From assembly GCF_001751365.1 (NCBI RefSeq), contig NZ_LJGT01000038.1:1403540-1467539 (forward strand): a DNA stretch of 64,000 bases, given 5' to 3'. The notes beneath the pieces were generated by a model. It was not told where the DNA came from and did not search any database. It saw only the letters and a list, made by a program, of their open reading frames with translations. Source of the DNA: Streptomyces abyssalis (GTDB taxonomy: Bacteria; Actinomycetota; Actinomycetes; Streptomycetales; Streptomycetaceae). The translations under genes were made by a program, and so were the position numbers. This document shows positions 17,567-26,206 of the stretch, one piece after another (the first letter of the stretch is position 1; every line of letters starts with the position of its first letter).

Positions 17567-19099
17567 TCACCGTCCCCGCAGCTTTCGCTTCAGCGACGTC
17601 CACCAGGAGGCGTGCACGGTCGGCGGCGCCTCCGGAGGCATGGGCATCGAAGCAGGCTCCTGCGGCCGCAACGGGGGGAGTTCGACGGAGGGCACGCCCG
17701 GGCCCTGCCGGGTGCTGCGGTTGCCGCGGCGCGCCGCGAACTCCACCGGCAACTCGATGAGCCGACGCGACATCAGCGCGGTCTCCCAGGTCAGACGCTC
17801 CTCCGGAACGGCCAGGCGGAGATCCGGTAGCCGCCCGAGCAGCGTGTCGATTCCCGTGTCCACGATGGCCCTGCCGAGGTCCTGTCCCGGGCACTCGTGG
17901 GGACCTCCGCTGAAGGCCAGATGCGAACGGTTGCCGTACATGGGCGCGGACTTGTCGGGACGGATGGCGGGGTCGGCGTTGCCGGCTGCAAGGCCGAGGA
18001 GCAGCATGTCTCCGGCCTTGATCGTCTTGCCCGCGAGCTGCGCGTCACCGGTCGCCCAGCGGCCGATATTCGTCGTCATCGGGGGCTCGTCCCACAGCAC
18101 CTGCTCCAGGGCGTCGGGCAGCGTCATATGCCCCCCGGCCAGAGTCGCGCGAAAGCGGTTGTCGGTCAGCACGAGGCGGAGTGTGTTCGCGATCAGGTTC
18201 ACGGTCGGTTCGTTGGCCGAGACGAGCACCACCCGCAGGTGTTCGCGTACTTCGTCGTTCGTGAGCCGGGCAGGATGCTCCAGCAGCATCGACGCCAGGT
18301 CGTGGGCCGGTGAGGCACGCTTGCGGTCCACCAGGTCCTGCAGGGCCTCGGTGATGTAGTCGTTGCTCGCGACCGCCGTCTCCGAGCCCCGGATCATGTC
18401 CTTGGCGGCGTCAACCAGACGGGGCCCGTGGTGCTCGGGCATGCCGAAGAGCTGGGTGATGACGCGCAGCGGCAACTGGTCGGCGAACTGCTCGACCAGG
18501 TCGGCGCGGCCTGTCGGTTCGAATTCGTCGATGAGCTGGTGCGCGAAGCGCGTGACGTACCTGCGTACGCCCCGCGACTCGAATCGCGCCAGGCTCTCCG
18601 TGACGGCCCTGCGCAGGCGCTCATGCTCCTCGCCGTCGGCGAAGACGCACAGCGGCTGCCACATCGTCAGCGGCGCCAGCGGATGGTCCGGCGGTACCTT
18701 CCCCTGCTGCATGTCCCGCCACAGCCGGGAGTCACGGGAGAAGAGCGAGGGGGTGCGGGAGACCTCCAGGTTCTCCCGGTGCCCGAGCACCAGCCACGCG
18801 GGGCGGTCGCCGGGCACCAGTACGGGCGCGACGGCTCCGTGCTCGCCGCGCAGCCGCTCGTACAGCGCGATGGGATCGGTGTCGGCCTCGGGGCCGTACA
18901 GACGTCGCAGCCCGCCGGGGCCGAGGCCGTGTGCGGGACAGCCGGGCGGCGGGGCGGAGGAGGCCTCGGGGCCGGTGGCGGCAGGGGCCGCAGGGCCTGG
19001 GTCCGCGGGGGACGCGGGACCGGGGGAGACAGGGCCGGGAGCGGACGGGCCGCGGTCGTCGGGGCCGTGAGCGTCCGGGTCCGGTGGTGGAGAGGTCAC
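17567..19099 (-). CDS. cvnE: conservon cytochrome P450 lacking ExxR (CvnE, CYP157-like)
   Basis: A 510-residue P450. A Pro/Ala-rich N-terminus (1-50) precedes the P450 fold. The haem loop is 'FSGGPHECPGQDLGR' with Cys403. The K-helix, normally ExxR, reads EQVLW (Glu332, Leu335), so the Arg is missing; the I-helix reads 'VSANEPTVN' instead of [AG]Gx[DE]T. CYP157 members, often linked to conservons, are known for lacking ExxR. The C-terminal tail (about 455-510) is Pro-rich and ends in a basic segment 'WWTSLKRKLRGR', perhaps for membrane contact. GTG start overlaps the cvnD stop by four bases, so it is made with the GTPase. Confidence 0.93.
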   Translation of the reverse strand: MTSPPPDPDAHGPDDRGPSAPGPVSPGPASPADPGPAAPAATGPEASSAPPPGCPAHGLGPGGLRRLYGPEADTDPIALYERLRGEHGAVAPVLVPGDRPAWLVLGHRENLEVSRTPSLFSRDSRLWRDMQQGKVPPDHPLAPLTMWQPLCVFADGEEHERLRRAVTESLARFESRGVRRYVTRFAHQLIDEFEPTGRADLVEQFADQLPLRVITQLFGMPEHHGPRLVDAAKDMIRGSETAVASNDYITEALQDLVDRKRASPAHDLASMLLEHPARLTNDEVREHLRVVLVSANEPTVNLIANTLRLVLTDNRFRATLAGGHMTLPDALEQVLWDEPPMTTNIGRWATGDAQLAGKTIKAGDMLLLGLAAGNADPAIRPDKSAPMYGNRSHLAFSGGPHECPGQDLGRAIVDTGIDTLLGRLPDLRLAVPEERLTWETALMSRRLIELPVEFAARRGNRSTRQGPGVPSVELPPLRPQEPASMPMPPEAPPTVHASWWTSLKRKLRGR

Positions 19100-19716
19100 T
19101 TCGCCTCCGAGGTGAGAGCAAGCGAGCGCAGGTAGTGCATCAGCTTCAGCAGGACGTCCTGGCTGGAGGACCGCTGGCGCGCGTCGCACACGACGATCGG
19201 GACCTTCGGGTCGAGGTCCAGGGCCTTGCGCAGCTCCTCCACGGGGTAATCGGGGGCCTCCGGGAAGGCGTTGACTGCGACGACGAACGGGACGGCGGAC
19301 TCCTCCAGCCGCCCGATCACGTCGAAGCTGACCTCGAGACGACGCGTGTCGACGAGGACGACGGCGCCCAGGGCACCGTCGAAGAGGCCGTTCCACAGGA
19401 ACCAGAAGCGCTGCTGGCCCGGCGTCCCGAACAGGTACAGCACCAGCTCCTCGTTGAGGCTGATGCGTCCGAAGTCCATCGCCACCGTCGTGGCGGTCTT
19501 GCGCTCCACGCCGGCGGTGTCGTCGACGTTCTCGCTCGCCTGCGTCATCGTCTCTTCCGTCGTCAGCGGACGGATCTCGCTGACGGAACGGACCAGGGTC
19601 GTCTTGCCGACACCGAAGCCGCCCACGATCACGACCTTCACCGCGGAGCTGGCCGAGGAGGGCAGTCTGTCTTCGCTCCGCGGCCCCGTGGTCGTGTCAG
19701 AGATTCCGGAGTCCAT
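19096..19716 (-). CDS. cvnD: conservon small GTPase CvnD
   Basis: A 206-residue Ras-like ATP/GTP-binding protein of the conservon family. The P-loop is 'GGFGVGKTT' (32-40), the switch II region is 'LFGTPGQQRFWFLW', and the usual NKxD is replaced by 'VNAFPEAPDY', as is common in CvnD. 'ATTVAMDFGRI' is the switch I segment. CvnD works with CvnA-C as a membrane-associated complex likened to G-protein signalling (established for Streptomyces coelicolor conservons). Its start lies within the end of cvnC (20-base overlap) and its stop within the start of cvnE. Confidence 0.95.
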   Translation of the reverse strand: MDSGISDTTTGPRSEDRLPSSASSAVKVVIVGGFGVGKTTLVRSVSEIRPLTTEETMTQASENVDDTAGVERKTATTVAMDFGRISLNEELVLYLFGTPGQQRFWFLWNGLFDGALGAVVLVDTRRLEVSFDVIGRLEESAVPFVVAVNAFPEAPDYPVEELRKALDLDPKVPIVVCDARQRSSSQDVLLKLMHYLRSLALTSEAK

Positions 19717-20050
19717 GGATCACCGCCTCAATTAGTTCGATGTCGGGAAGCGACGGGGCGGGCGATCGCGCCTCGACCCGTTCCTCGGTGAGCAGGTCCG
19801 CCAGCAGGACGGTGATCACGCTCACGGGAAGCCCCAGGTACGCGGAGATCTCCGCCACGGAGAGCGGGGAGTTGCACACGCGCAGAATCGACGCGTGCTC
19901 AGGCTGCATCCCCACCTGCGGGTCGGCCCTGGCCACGATTAACGTGACCAGGTCCAGACCCGTCTGCCGAGCGGGGTCGCTGCGTCCACCGGTGATCACA
20001 TAAAGCCGCTCGGGGCCGTTCTCGTCCCACCCCGGAACCTCCTGGCTCAT
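19697..20050 (-). CDS. cvnC: conservon DUF742 protein CvnC
   Basis: A 117-residue DUF742 protein. It shows 'RLYVITGGRSDP', 'LDLVTLIVARADP', 'PEHASILRVCNSPLSVAEISAYLGLPVSVITVLLADLL' in separate blocks, the winged-helix-like core of the family, and ends 'SLPDIELIEAVIHGLRNL'. The ATG overlaps the cvnB stop (ATGA). CvnC is a partner in the CvnA-D membrane complex; its biochemical role is not known. Confidence 0.95.
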   Translation of the reverse strand: MSQEVPGWDENGPERLYVITGGRSDPARQTGLDLVTLIVARADPQVGMQPEHASILRVCNSPLSVAEISAYLGLPVSVITVLLADLLTEERVEARSPAPSLPDIELIEAVIHGLRNL

Positions 20051-20451
20051 ACGGCCAATCCGCCGTCGCGCGGGGGACTGGTGAGGTGTTCGCCGATGCG
20101 CGCCACCAGGTCCCTCATGCGACCGCCGACCAGTCCGGCGTCGACACCCTCGTCCGCGAGCACGGCGAGGTGCGCACCGGTACCGGCCGCCATCAAGTAC
20201 ATGAATCCGCCGTTGACTTCGATGACGACCATGCGCATCCGCCCGTCGCTGTGCGGGAATTCGGAGGCCACGGCGGAGGACAGGCTCTGCAGACCGGACC
20301 CGATCGCGGCGAGCCGGTCTGCCGTGTCGGTGTCGGTGCCGTGCTTGGCCATGCACAGCCCGTCGGAGGAGAGCACGAGCACGTGGCGGGTCTGCGGAAC
20401 GGTCTCCGCGAGATCCTTGAGCATCCAGTCCATGTCGGCACGTCGTTCCAT
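20047..20451 (-). CDS. cvnB: conservon roadblock/LC7 protein CvnB
   Basis: A 134-residue roadblock/LC7 protein. Family features are 'MDWMLKDLAETVPQTRHVLVLSSDGL', 'DRLAAIGSGLQSLSSAVASEF' and 'VVIEVNGGFMYLMAAGTGAHLAVLAD'. Roadblock proteins act as regulators or scaffolds for small GTPases, here CvnD (family knowledge). Three bases separate it from the cvnA stop, and its own stop overlaps cvnC. Confidence 0.95.
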   Translation of the reverse strand: MERRADMDWMLKDLAETVPQTRHVLVLSSDGLCMAKHGTDTDTADRLAAIGSGLQSLSSAVASEFPHSDGRMRMVVIEVNGGFMYLMAAGTGAHLAVLADEGVDAGLVGGRMRDLVARIGEHLTSPPRDGGLAV

Positions 20452-20454
20452 CGT

Positions 20455-22179
20455 TCACTCACCCTCATCCGACGACGTGTCTTGGTTGCTCTCGGAGCCG
20501 CTGTCCGTCCTGGCGTCCTCGCCCGTCCGGCCGGACAGTCCGCTCTGCAGGTCGGCCATCCACAGGCCGGGTGCCGGTTCGTCCGCCGCGGGCTGCGCGG
20601 GAGGCGTGGCGGAGGCCCGCCCGGCGCCGCCCGGGCGCGCGTCCGGGTTCGGGGTGCGGCGGCGGCGCTGGGGCAGCCCGTTGGCGTTGCGTTCGATCAC
20701 TGGCGGCGTCTCGTCCTGCACTTCGTCTTCCTGCCGTGCGGGGCCGGTTTCCGGAAGCCAGGGCTCGTGACGCGGCATCCGCTGCGCCTCCGTGGGATGT
20801 TCACCGCCCGGGGAGCCGGCGGAGGACGCGGGCGCGGTCTCGTGCCAGGGTGCGCTGTTCGCGGAGGCGACGGCGGCGGGAGCGGCCCGACCGGGAGCGG
20901 CCGGACCGGGAGCAGCCTGGCCGGGCTCCGCCTGAGCGGGCATTGCCTGAGCAGGTCCTGCCTGACCGAACGCGTCCTGGCGAGCTGCCTCCTGCCCCGG
21001 GCCCGCTCCGATGCCGTGGGCCCGTCCCGACGCGGGCGCGGTGGTGATCAGCTTCTTCGGTACGACCAGGACGGCACGCACACCGCCGTACGCCGAGGGT
21101 GGCAGCGAGACCTGGAAGTCGTACGCCTGGGCGAGCCGGCCGACCACGGCGAGCCCGAGGCGCGGCGACTCCCCGAGGTCGTTGAGGTCGATGCCGGCCT
21201 GGGCTTCCTTCAGTCTCAACTCGGCCCGGGCACGCGCCTCTTCGCTCAGCCCGACACCGCCGTCCTCGATCTCGATGGCGATGCCGGCGTGCACCTCGCC
21301 CGCGGTGAGATGGACGCGGGCACTCGGCGGCGAGTAGCGCGTGGCGTTGTCGAGCAGTTCGGCGAGCGCGTGGATGAGCGGTTCCACGGCGGGGCCGACG
21401 ACCGCGACGTCGGCGACGGAGTGCAGCTCGACGCGCTGGTAGTCCAGCACGCGTGACATCGCGCCGCGCAGCACGCTGTAGACCGGGACTGCCTTGCTCC
21501 ACTGCCTGCCCGGCCTGGCGCCGCCGAGCACGGCGATGCTGTCCGCGAGCCGGCCGATGAGCGCCGTGCCGTGGTCGAGCCGCAGCAGGTCCGCGAAGAA
21601 GTCCGGGTGCCGGCCGTGCCTGTCCTCCATGCCGCGCAGGTCGGTCGCCTGCCTGTGGACGATGGCCTGGACGCGCCGTGCGACGTTGACGACGCCGCGC
21701 TGTGCCGAGTCGCGGAGCGTCTCCTCGGCCTGGACCGCCTCGACGACCGAACGCAGCAACTGCTGGTGTGCGGTCTGGAATTCGCTGCTCAGCCCTTCCG
21801 CGCGAGGCATGGACTGCAGCACGTCCTCGGCGAACTCGCCCTCCTGGAGACGCTCCACCGCCTCGGGCAGACGTTCCTTGGCCAACTGCACGGTGGCAAG
21901 CTCCTGTTGGTGCAGCCGGGCCTGGAGTACGGACAGCTGCTGGGCATGCTGAGCGCGCAGAGCCGCCAGCGCCCGCCCGCGGCGGGCCACTTCGGCGGCG
22001 ACCAAGGCGACCGCGACGGTTGCGACCAGGCCGCACACGGAGACCGCGATCCGGGCGTCCTCCGGCAGCAGGGGGACGGCGATGCCTGCGGCCACGGCCG
22101 TCGCGAGGGCGGGCAGCAGCCAGACGAGTACCGGGCCGCCGGACCCCTGATCTCCGGGTGACGATCCAGCACGAACCAT
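20455..22179 (-). CDS. cvnA: conservon sensor histidine-kinase-like protein CvnA
   Basis: A 574-residue membrane sensor. Two N-terminal transmembrane helices (about 12-34 and 40-62) enclose a very short loop. A coiled coil follows (about 65-180), then a kinase-like helix pair with 'LDHGTALIGRLADSIAVLGG', and an HATPase domain with N box 'HALAELLDNATRYSP', 'IEIEDGGVGL' and 'LGLAVVGRLAQAY'. The tail (about 440-574) is Ala/Pro-rich and disordered. The outer loop is too short for a ligand domain, so sensing may be in the membrane or cytoplasm. ATG 22179 has GAGG seven bases ahead and precedes the first helix. Confidence 0.92.
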   Translation of the reverse strand: MVRAGSSPGDQGSGGPVLVWLLPALATAVAAGIAVPLLPEDARIAVSVCGLVATVAVALVAAEVARRGRALAALRAQHAQQLSVLQARLHQQELATVQLAKERLPEAVERLQEGEFAEDVLQSMPRAEGLSSEFQTAHQQLLRSVVEAVQAEETLRDSAQRGVVNVARRVQAIVHRQATDLRGMEDRHGRHPDFFADLLRLDHGTALIGRLADSIAVLGGARPGRQWSKAVPVYSVLRGAMSRVLDYQRVELHSVADVAVVGPAVEPLIHALAELLDNATRYSPPSARVHLTAGEVHAGIAIEIEDGGVGLSEEARARAELRLKEAQAGIDLNDLGESPRLGLAVVGRLAQAYDFQVSLPPSAYGGVRAVLVVPKKLITTAPASGRAHGIGAGPGQEAARQDAFGQAGPAQAMPAQAEPGQAAPGPAAPGRAAPAAVASANSAPWHETAPASSAGSPGGEHPTEAQRMPRHEPWLPETGPARQEDEVQDETPPVIERNANGLPQRRRRTPNPDARPGGAGRASATPPAQPAADEPAPGLWMADLQSGLSGRTGEDARTDSGSESNQDTSSDEGE

Positions 22180-23024
22180 CAGGATCCTCAAATCAATCGA
22201 AAAGCTGGTGAGCAGGCGGTGCGAGGGGGCTGCAGCAGAAGGTCCTGGGGAGCTCGCCCCGCCGCACGGGTGGTCCCAAGTCGGCGGCAGGGCAAGAGAT
22301 TTGGTCCGGTCCACCGAGCCCCGGGCAGCATAGCCGGAACCGATCACTTGTGACACAGAGTCTTCGGCTGTGCGCTCTTGACAGACCATTTCAGTGCCGA
22401 AACTGAGCAGGTCAGGACAGTAGGGCGGCGGATCCTACAAATGTGTGCCAGGTGGACAGATGGCCGCTGCACCGAAAAGCGGAATGCGGCGAGGGGAGGT
22501 GAGATGGAGGAGAAAGGGCCGCATCGCCGGGAACCGGTGCCGAAGGGCCGTATTGGGCGCCACTCCTCCTGGCCGGCGAGAGGCCGCCGCGCCAGCCTGG
22601 AACGGTGGATCGTACGTGGGCCCTCCGGTCGAGGAGATTTCGTGTCGATCTCGTATTCGGTGAGTGCGTGCTGAGCAGAACTGACGCAGCGTCACTTCGA
22701 AAAGCTGCCCCGCCCCCGGTGGGGAGAGGCGCTGCGCTTGTGTAGGTTGGCTCGCGGGTGTACCGGTATCCGGCCGGCAGGCGGGGTAGGAGGCGGTTCA
22801 CCGATCGGGGGGCGCATCGCCTGCGCACTGCGTCGGAACGGTTGCAGACACCGGCACATGACCGCGTGACGCACGGACGGCGTACGGCATTCGCCTGCGG
22901 CACCGGCGTACGACCGCGTACGGCGGACACCGGCATCCTCGCCCAGCTGTCGCTGGGTGGGCCCCCATCGGCACCACCGCCCCGGCACCCGGCGGACGGA
23001 CGGCATGCGAAGAGGGGGAACTGC
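22180..23024. other. long divergent intergenic region, cvnA / SPFH genes
   Basis: This 845-base stretch separates the conservon operon from the SPFH pair and must hold both promoters. Several open frames cross it but none has coding character. I see the palindrome at 22682-22694 and a TTGACA at 22378 without a good -10 partner. Its length is unusual for this gene-dense segment. Confidence 0.6.
22682..22694. promoter_or_regulatory. odd-centred palindrome TGACGC-A-GCGTCA
   Basis: A perfect 13-base palindrome (six bases either side of a central A) in the cvnA-SPFH intergenic region, about 330 bases before the SPFH start. It has the form of a dimeric regulator site. No binding protein can be named. 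Confidence 0.35.
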
Positions 23025-24719
23025 GTGAGTCAGAGCGTGAAGAGAGTCGCGAAAGCGGTCTCGGAGAATCCGGAGCTGCGCGAAGCAGCCGAGGGCGAAC
23101 TGCGGCGCCGCGGCGGTGCCGTCGTGCAGCAGGTGCCGGACGGAGGGCGTGGCGGCGGCGGTTCGGACGGGCCGCGCGGCGACGACGGGCTCGACCCCGC
23201 CGACTTCCCGGCCGCCCGCGAGCAGGGCGGCGGCATCGACACGGTGATGACGCAGCAGACCGTGTCCATGGACGAGGCGCGGGAGGTGCTCAACCGCAGC
23301 GAGCAGCGCCGGGAGGACGGCCGCAAGGTCCATGCGATCTGCCCGATGGCCCTGCCCCGCGGCCGCTCGTTCGTGAGCATGCTGCCCGTACTGATGCTGC
23401 TCGTGCTGGGAGCCGTCGGCGGCGCCGTCGCGTCCGCCGCGGGGAGCCCGCTGCTCACTCACCCCGTCTTCGGCATCCACTACTGGGTCCTGTCACTGGC
23501 CGCCGTCGGCTTCGTGTGGTGGCGGCAGGGCATGGTGATGGTGCCGGACGGCTGCCAGGCCCTGATCACCCGCTTCGGGAAGCTGGAAGAGGTGGTCGGC
23601 CCGGGCCGGGTGATCCTGCTGAACCCGTGGAAGCGGGTGTCGTACATCATCAACACCACCCGCGAGTACCCGTTCAACGCTCCGGTGCGCGAGGCCCCCA
23701 CGAAGGGCGGCGTCAAGGCTTCCATCGACCTGTTCATCCAGTTCCGCATCAGCGACCCGGTGGAGTTCGTCTACACGCTCGGCGCCGTACGCGGATTCGA
23801 GGAGAAGCTCAGCAACGCCGTCAGCGAGACGATCCGCAGCCTCATCTACGAGCAGGAGGCCGCGGAGATCTACGACATGGTCGGCGAGGACACCGGCCGC
23901 CTGCTGGAGCAGGTCAACCAGCAGTTCCGTCCCGCGGTGGAGCTGACCAACGCCAACATCACGCACGCCGAACCGTCCGACCGCGGCTACCGGATGGACC
24001 TGGCCTCGCCGGAGATGGTGCGCGTCGCCAAGGACGCCTACACCCACGAGTACGCACTGCACCTGCGCAAGGAGCAGGACGAGGGCGATCTGACCAAGGA
24101 GCTGGCCTCCCGACAGGAGACGCTGTCGGCGATCATGGCGGACATCGCGCAGTACCAGGCGCAGATGGACACCGCGGTCGAGCGTGAGACCAACCGGGCC
24201 GAGGCGACGGCCCGCCAGCGCTACGTACAGGCCGAGTCCGAGGCCAAGGCCAACGCGGCGCTGCTGGAGGCCCAGGCCTTGGACATCCGCGCGGTGACGG
24301 CCGCCGAGGCACCCGAGATCCTTCAGTACCGCTATCAGCAGCAGGTTCTGGACACCCTGGAGCAGGTCGCCGACCACCTTCCGCGGCTGGTGCGGATCGG
24401 CGGCGGCTCGGAGGCCGACGGCGGCGTCGGCGTCGACTTCCTCGCGCTCGCACGGGAGTTGGTGGGCGAGCAGGGTACGGAGCTGTTCTCCGAGGAGGAC
24501 ATGGCGGCCGTGCGCACCCGCCTCGAGGAGGTCGCGGAGCGCATCCGCTCCCGCGAGGGCGAGATCGAGGCGCTGCTGGAGGCGGAGCGCCCGACGGTGC
24601 CGGCGCCGGCGGGCGCGGCAGCGGACGGCACCGCAGCAGACGGCACCGCCGCCGGCGTCACGGCAGCGGGCGTCACGGCAGCAGACGTCCACGCCGCATC
24701 CGAGGAGGCCGCAGAATGA
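23025..24719 (+). CDS. SPFH (flotillin/stomatin/prohibitin-like) membrane protein 1
   Basis: A 564-residue protein. A polar, Gly-rich N-terminus (1-110) precedes two transmembrane helices (about 115-138 and 148-165). The SPFH domain (about 170-340) starts 'GMVMVPDGCQALITRFGKLEEVVGPG' across its first strands and has 'VKASIDLFIQFRISDPVEFVYTL'. A Glu/Ala-rich coiled coil follows (about 340-425) and an Ala/Thr/Gly repeat tail with GTAADGTAAGVTAAG. SPFH proteins oligomerise and organise membrane microdomains. GTG 23025 is chosen for GAAGAGGGGG eight bases upstream. The ATGA overlap links it to the second SPFH gene. Confidence 0.9.
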   Translation: MSQSVKRVAKAVSENPELREAAEGELRRRGGAVVQQVPDGGRGGGGSDGPRGDDGLDPADFPAAREQGGGIDTVMTQQTVSMDEAREVLNRSEQRREDGRKVHAICPMALPRGRSFVSMLPVLMLLVLGAVGGAVASAAGSPLLTHPVFGIHYWVLSLAAVGFVWWRQGMVMVPDGCQALITRFGKLEEVVGPGRVILLNPWKRVSYIINTTREYPFNAPVREAPTKGGVKASIDLFIQFRISDPVEFVYTLGAVRGFEEKLSNAVSETIRSLIYEQEAAEIYDMVGEDTGRLLEQVNQQFRPAVELTNANITHAEPSDRGYRMDLASPEMVRVAKDAYTHEYALHLRKEQDEGDLTKELASRQETLSAIMADIAQYQAQMDTAVERETNRAEATARQRYVQAESEAKANAALLEAQALDIRAVTAAEAPEILQYRYQQQVLDTLEQVADHLPRLVRIGGGSEADGGVGVDFLALARELVGEQGTELFSEEDMAAVRTRLEEVAERIRSREGEIEALLEAERPTVPAPAGAAADGTAADGTAAGVTAAGVTAADVHAASEEAAE

Positions 24720-26050
24720 GCGCCACACGCAACCGCAGGTCGGTCATCTCCGAAGAGGTCGCGCCCTGGAGCGAGATCCGTCAGCTGCTGCGCGGCGGCG
24801 AGACGGACAAGCTGGTCCCCGTCATCATCCCCAAGCACACCCGCAGGCTGTGGTGGCTGCTGCTGATCTGGCTGGGGCTGTTCGCGTTGCTGACCGGCGT
24901 GATGTTCACGCTGAAGGAGTCCGGCGACGGCGGCGCGGCCGACATCGCCTACGGCGCGCTCGCCACGGTGAGTTACGCGACCGGTGCCTTCCTGGTGCTG
25001 GCCGGGGTGCTGTGGTGGTGGCGTTCCTCCATCGCGGAGATCGAGCAGGGCACAGCCGGTGTCCTCACCCGTTACGGAGCCGTCAGCCGCACCCTCGACC
25101 CCGGGCGCCACTACCTCTGGCACCCCTGGTCCCGGGTGGACTTCGTGGTCGACACCGCCACCGAGATCCCGTACTCGGCCCCGGTGATGGCCTGCCCGAC
25201 CCGGGAGAACGTGCCGCTGCGCTCGATCGAGTTCTTCCTGAAGTTCCGCATCACCGACGCGGTCCTGTTCGTACGGACCATCGGCGCCGGCAACTTCGAC
25301 CTGGTGCTCTCCCAGGCGGTGCAGGACGCCATCCGGCAGCGCGCGCGGCTGGTCCAGACGGAACGGGCGTACGACCTGCGCGGTTCCGACGTCGCCGACA
25401 TGCAGGAGCTTCTCAACCGCCAGCTCGCCCGCTACGGGGTGCGCATCACCGGTTCCAACATCCCGGACGTCCAGCTGCCGGCCCAGTACCAGCAGCACCT
25501 GGCCACGCGGGAACGTGTCGCCAAGGAACGCACCGCGTACGACCAGGAATGGGGTCTGACGCGCAAGCGCCGGATCGACAGCCTGCAGATGGACATCGAG
25601 CGGGCGAAGAAGGTGCGGGACGCCCGCATCGTCGAGGTGAAGGCCGCGCTCAACAAGGCGCGCGAGGACGTCGCGCAGCTCCTGGAGGAGCAGGAGACCA
25701 ACGCGCAGAAGGTCCGCTTCGAGATCGAGACCCGCGGCCGCAGCGGCCTGATCTCCGCCGAGAACGAGTCCCGTGCGCAGCGCCGTCTGGCGCAGGCCTA
25801 CCGCGACAACCGTGCGGTGCTCCAGTACGAACTGGCCCGCAGGCGGCTGGAGGTGGGCGCGATCCTCGCCGGGCGTGCCCCGCAGCCCGTGGTCGTCCGC
25901 ACCGACGGCGGGGGCGGGGACAACTCGGCGCTCTCGACGCTGCTCACGGCCCAGCTGATGCCGAAGCTGAACGGTTCGCTGACGTCCGGCCCGGCTGCCG
26001 CCGGGTGGGGGCCGCAGAGCGGCACCCGTCAGGGAGGCGGCGAGGCCTGA
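24716..26050 (+). CDS. SPFH (flotillin/stomatin-like) membrane protein 2
   Basis: A 444-residue partner of the preceding gene. Two transmembrane helices (about 43-63 and 78-100) are followed by an SPFH domain with 'IEQGTAGVLTRYGAVSRTLDPGRHY' in its opening strands and 'LRSIEFFLKFRITDAVLFVRTIG'. A long charged coiled coil (about 265-380: 'RKRRIDSLQMDIERAKKVRD', 'KAREDVAQLLEEQETN') and a Gly-rich tail follow. Sharing topology with its neighbour but with distinct sequence, it may form a hetero-oligomer. Its start overlaps the upstream stop by four bases. Confidence 0.9.
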   Translation: MSATRNRRSVISEEVAPWSEIRQLLRGGETDKLVPVIIPKHTRRLWWLLLIWLGLFALLTGVMFTLKESGDGGAADIAYGALATVSYATGAFLVLAGVLWWWRSSIAEIEQGTAGVLTRYGAVSRTLDPGRHYLWHPWSRVDFVVDTATEIPYSAPVMACPTRENVPLRSIEFFLKFRITDAVLFVRTIGAGNFDLVLSQAVQDAIRQRARLVQTERAYDLRGSDVADMQELLNRQLARYGVRITGSNIPDVQLPAQYQQHLATRERVAKERTAYDQEWGLTRKRRIDSLQMDIERAKKVRDARIVEVKAALNKAREDVAQLLEEQETNAQKVRFEIETRGRSGLISAENESRAQRRLAQAYRDNRAVLQYELARRRLEVGAILAGRAPQPVVVRTDGGGGDNSALSTLLTAQLMPKLNGSLTSGPAAAGWGPQSGTRQGGGEA

Positions 26051-26087
26051 CCTGGCCGTCCGGGCCCGTGCCACCGCCGCTCGTGCG

Positions 26088-26132
26088 GGGCATGGGCCCG
26101 GGCTCCGGGCCTTCGGCTCCGGGCCCGTGCCC
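26088..26132. terminator. bidirectional hairpin between SPFH2 and LLM gene
   Basis: GGGCATGGGCCCGG (26088-26101) pairs with CCGGGCCCGTGCCC (26119-26132) over 14 positions with one G-U pair; the loop itself contains CCGGGCCTTCGGC. It lies between convergent stop codons, so termination in both directions is likely. Confidence 0.65.
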
Positions 26133-26206
26133 GGCGGGGCAGCTCAGCCGCGTGCATGTGCGCGCCGTGCCCGGCGGGGGCCGGGCTCAGGCCCGTGCGC
26201 GTCCGT

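Noticed and set aside
22378..22383. TTGACA as a -35 box for the SPFH genes
   Set aside because: No -10 hexamer at 16-19 bases, and over 600 bases from the gene.
22412..22936. Minus-strand open frame in the cvnA-SPFH gap
   Set aside because: Ser/Arg/Pro-rich noise without ribosome site or known pattern.
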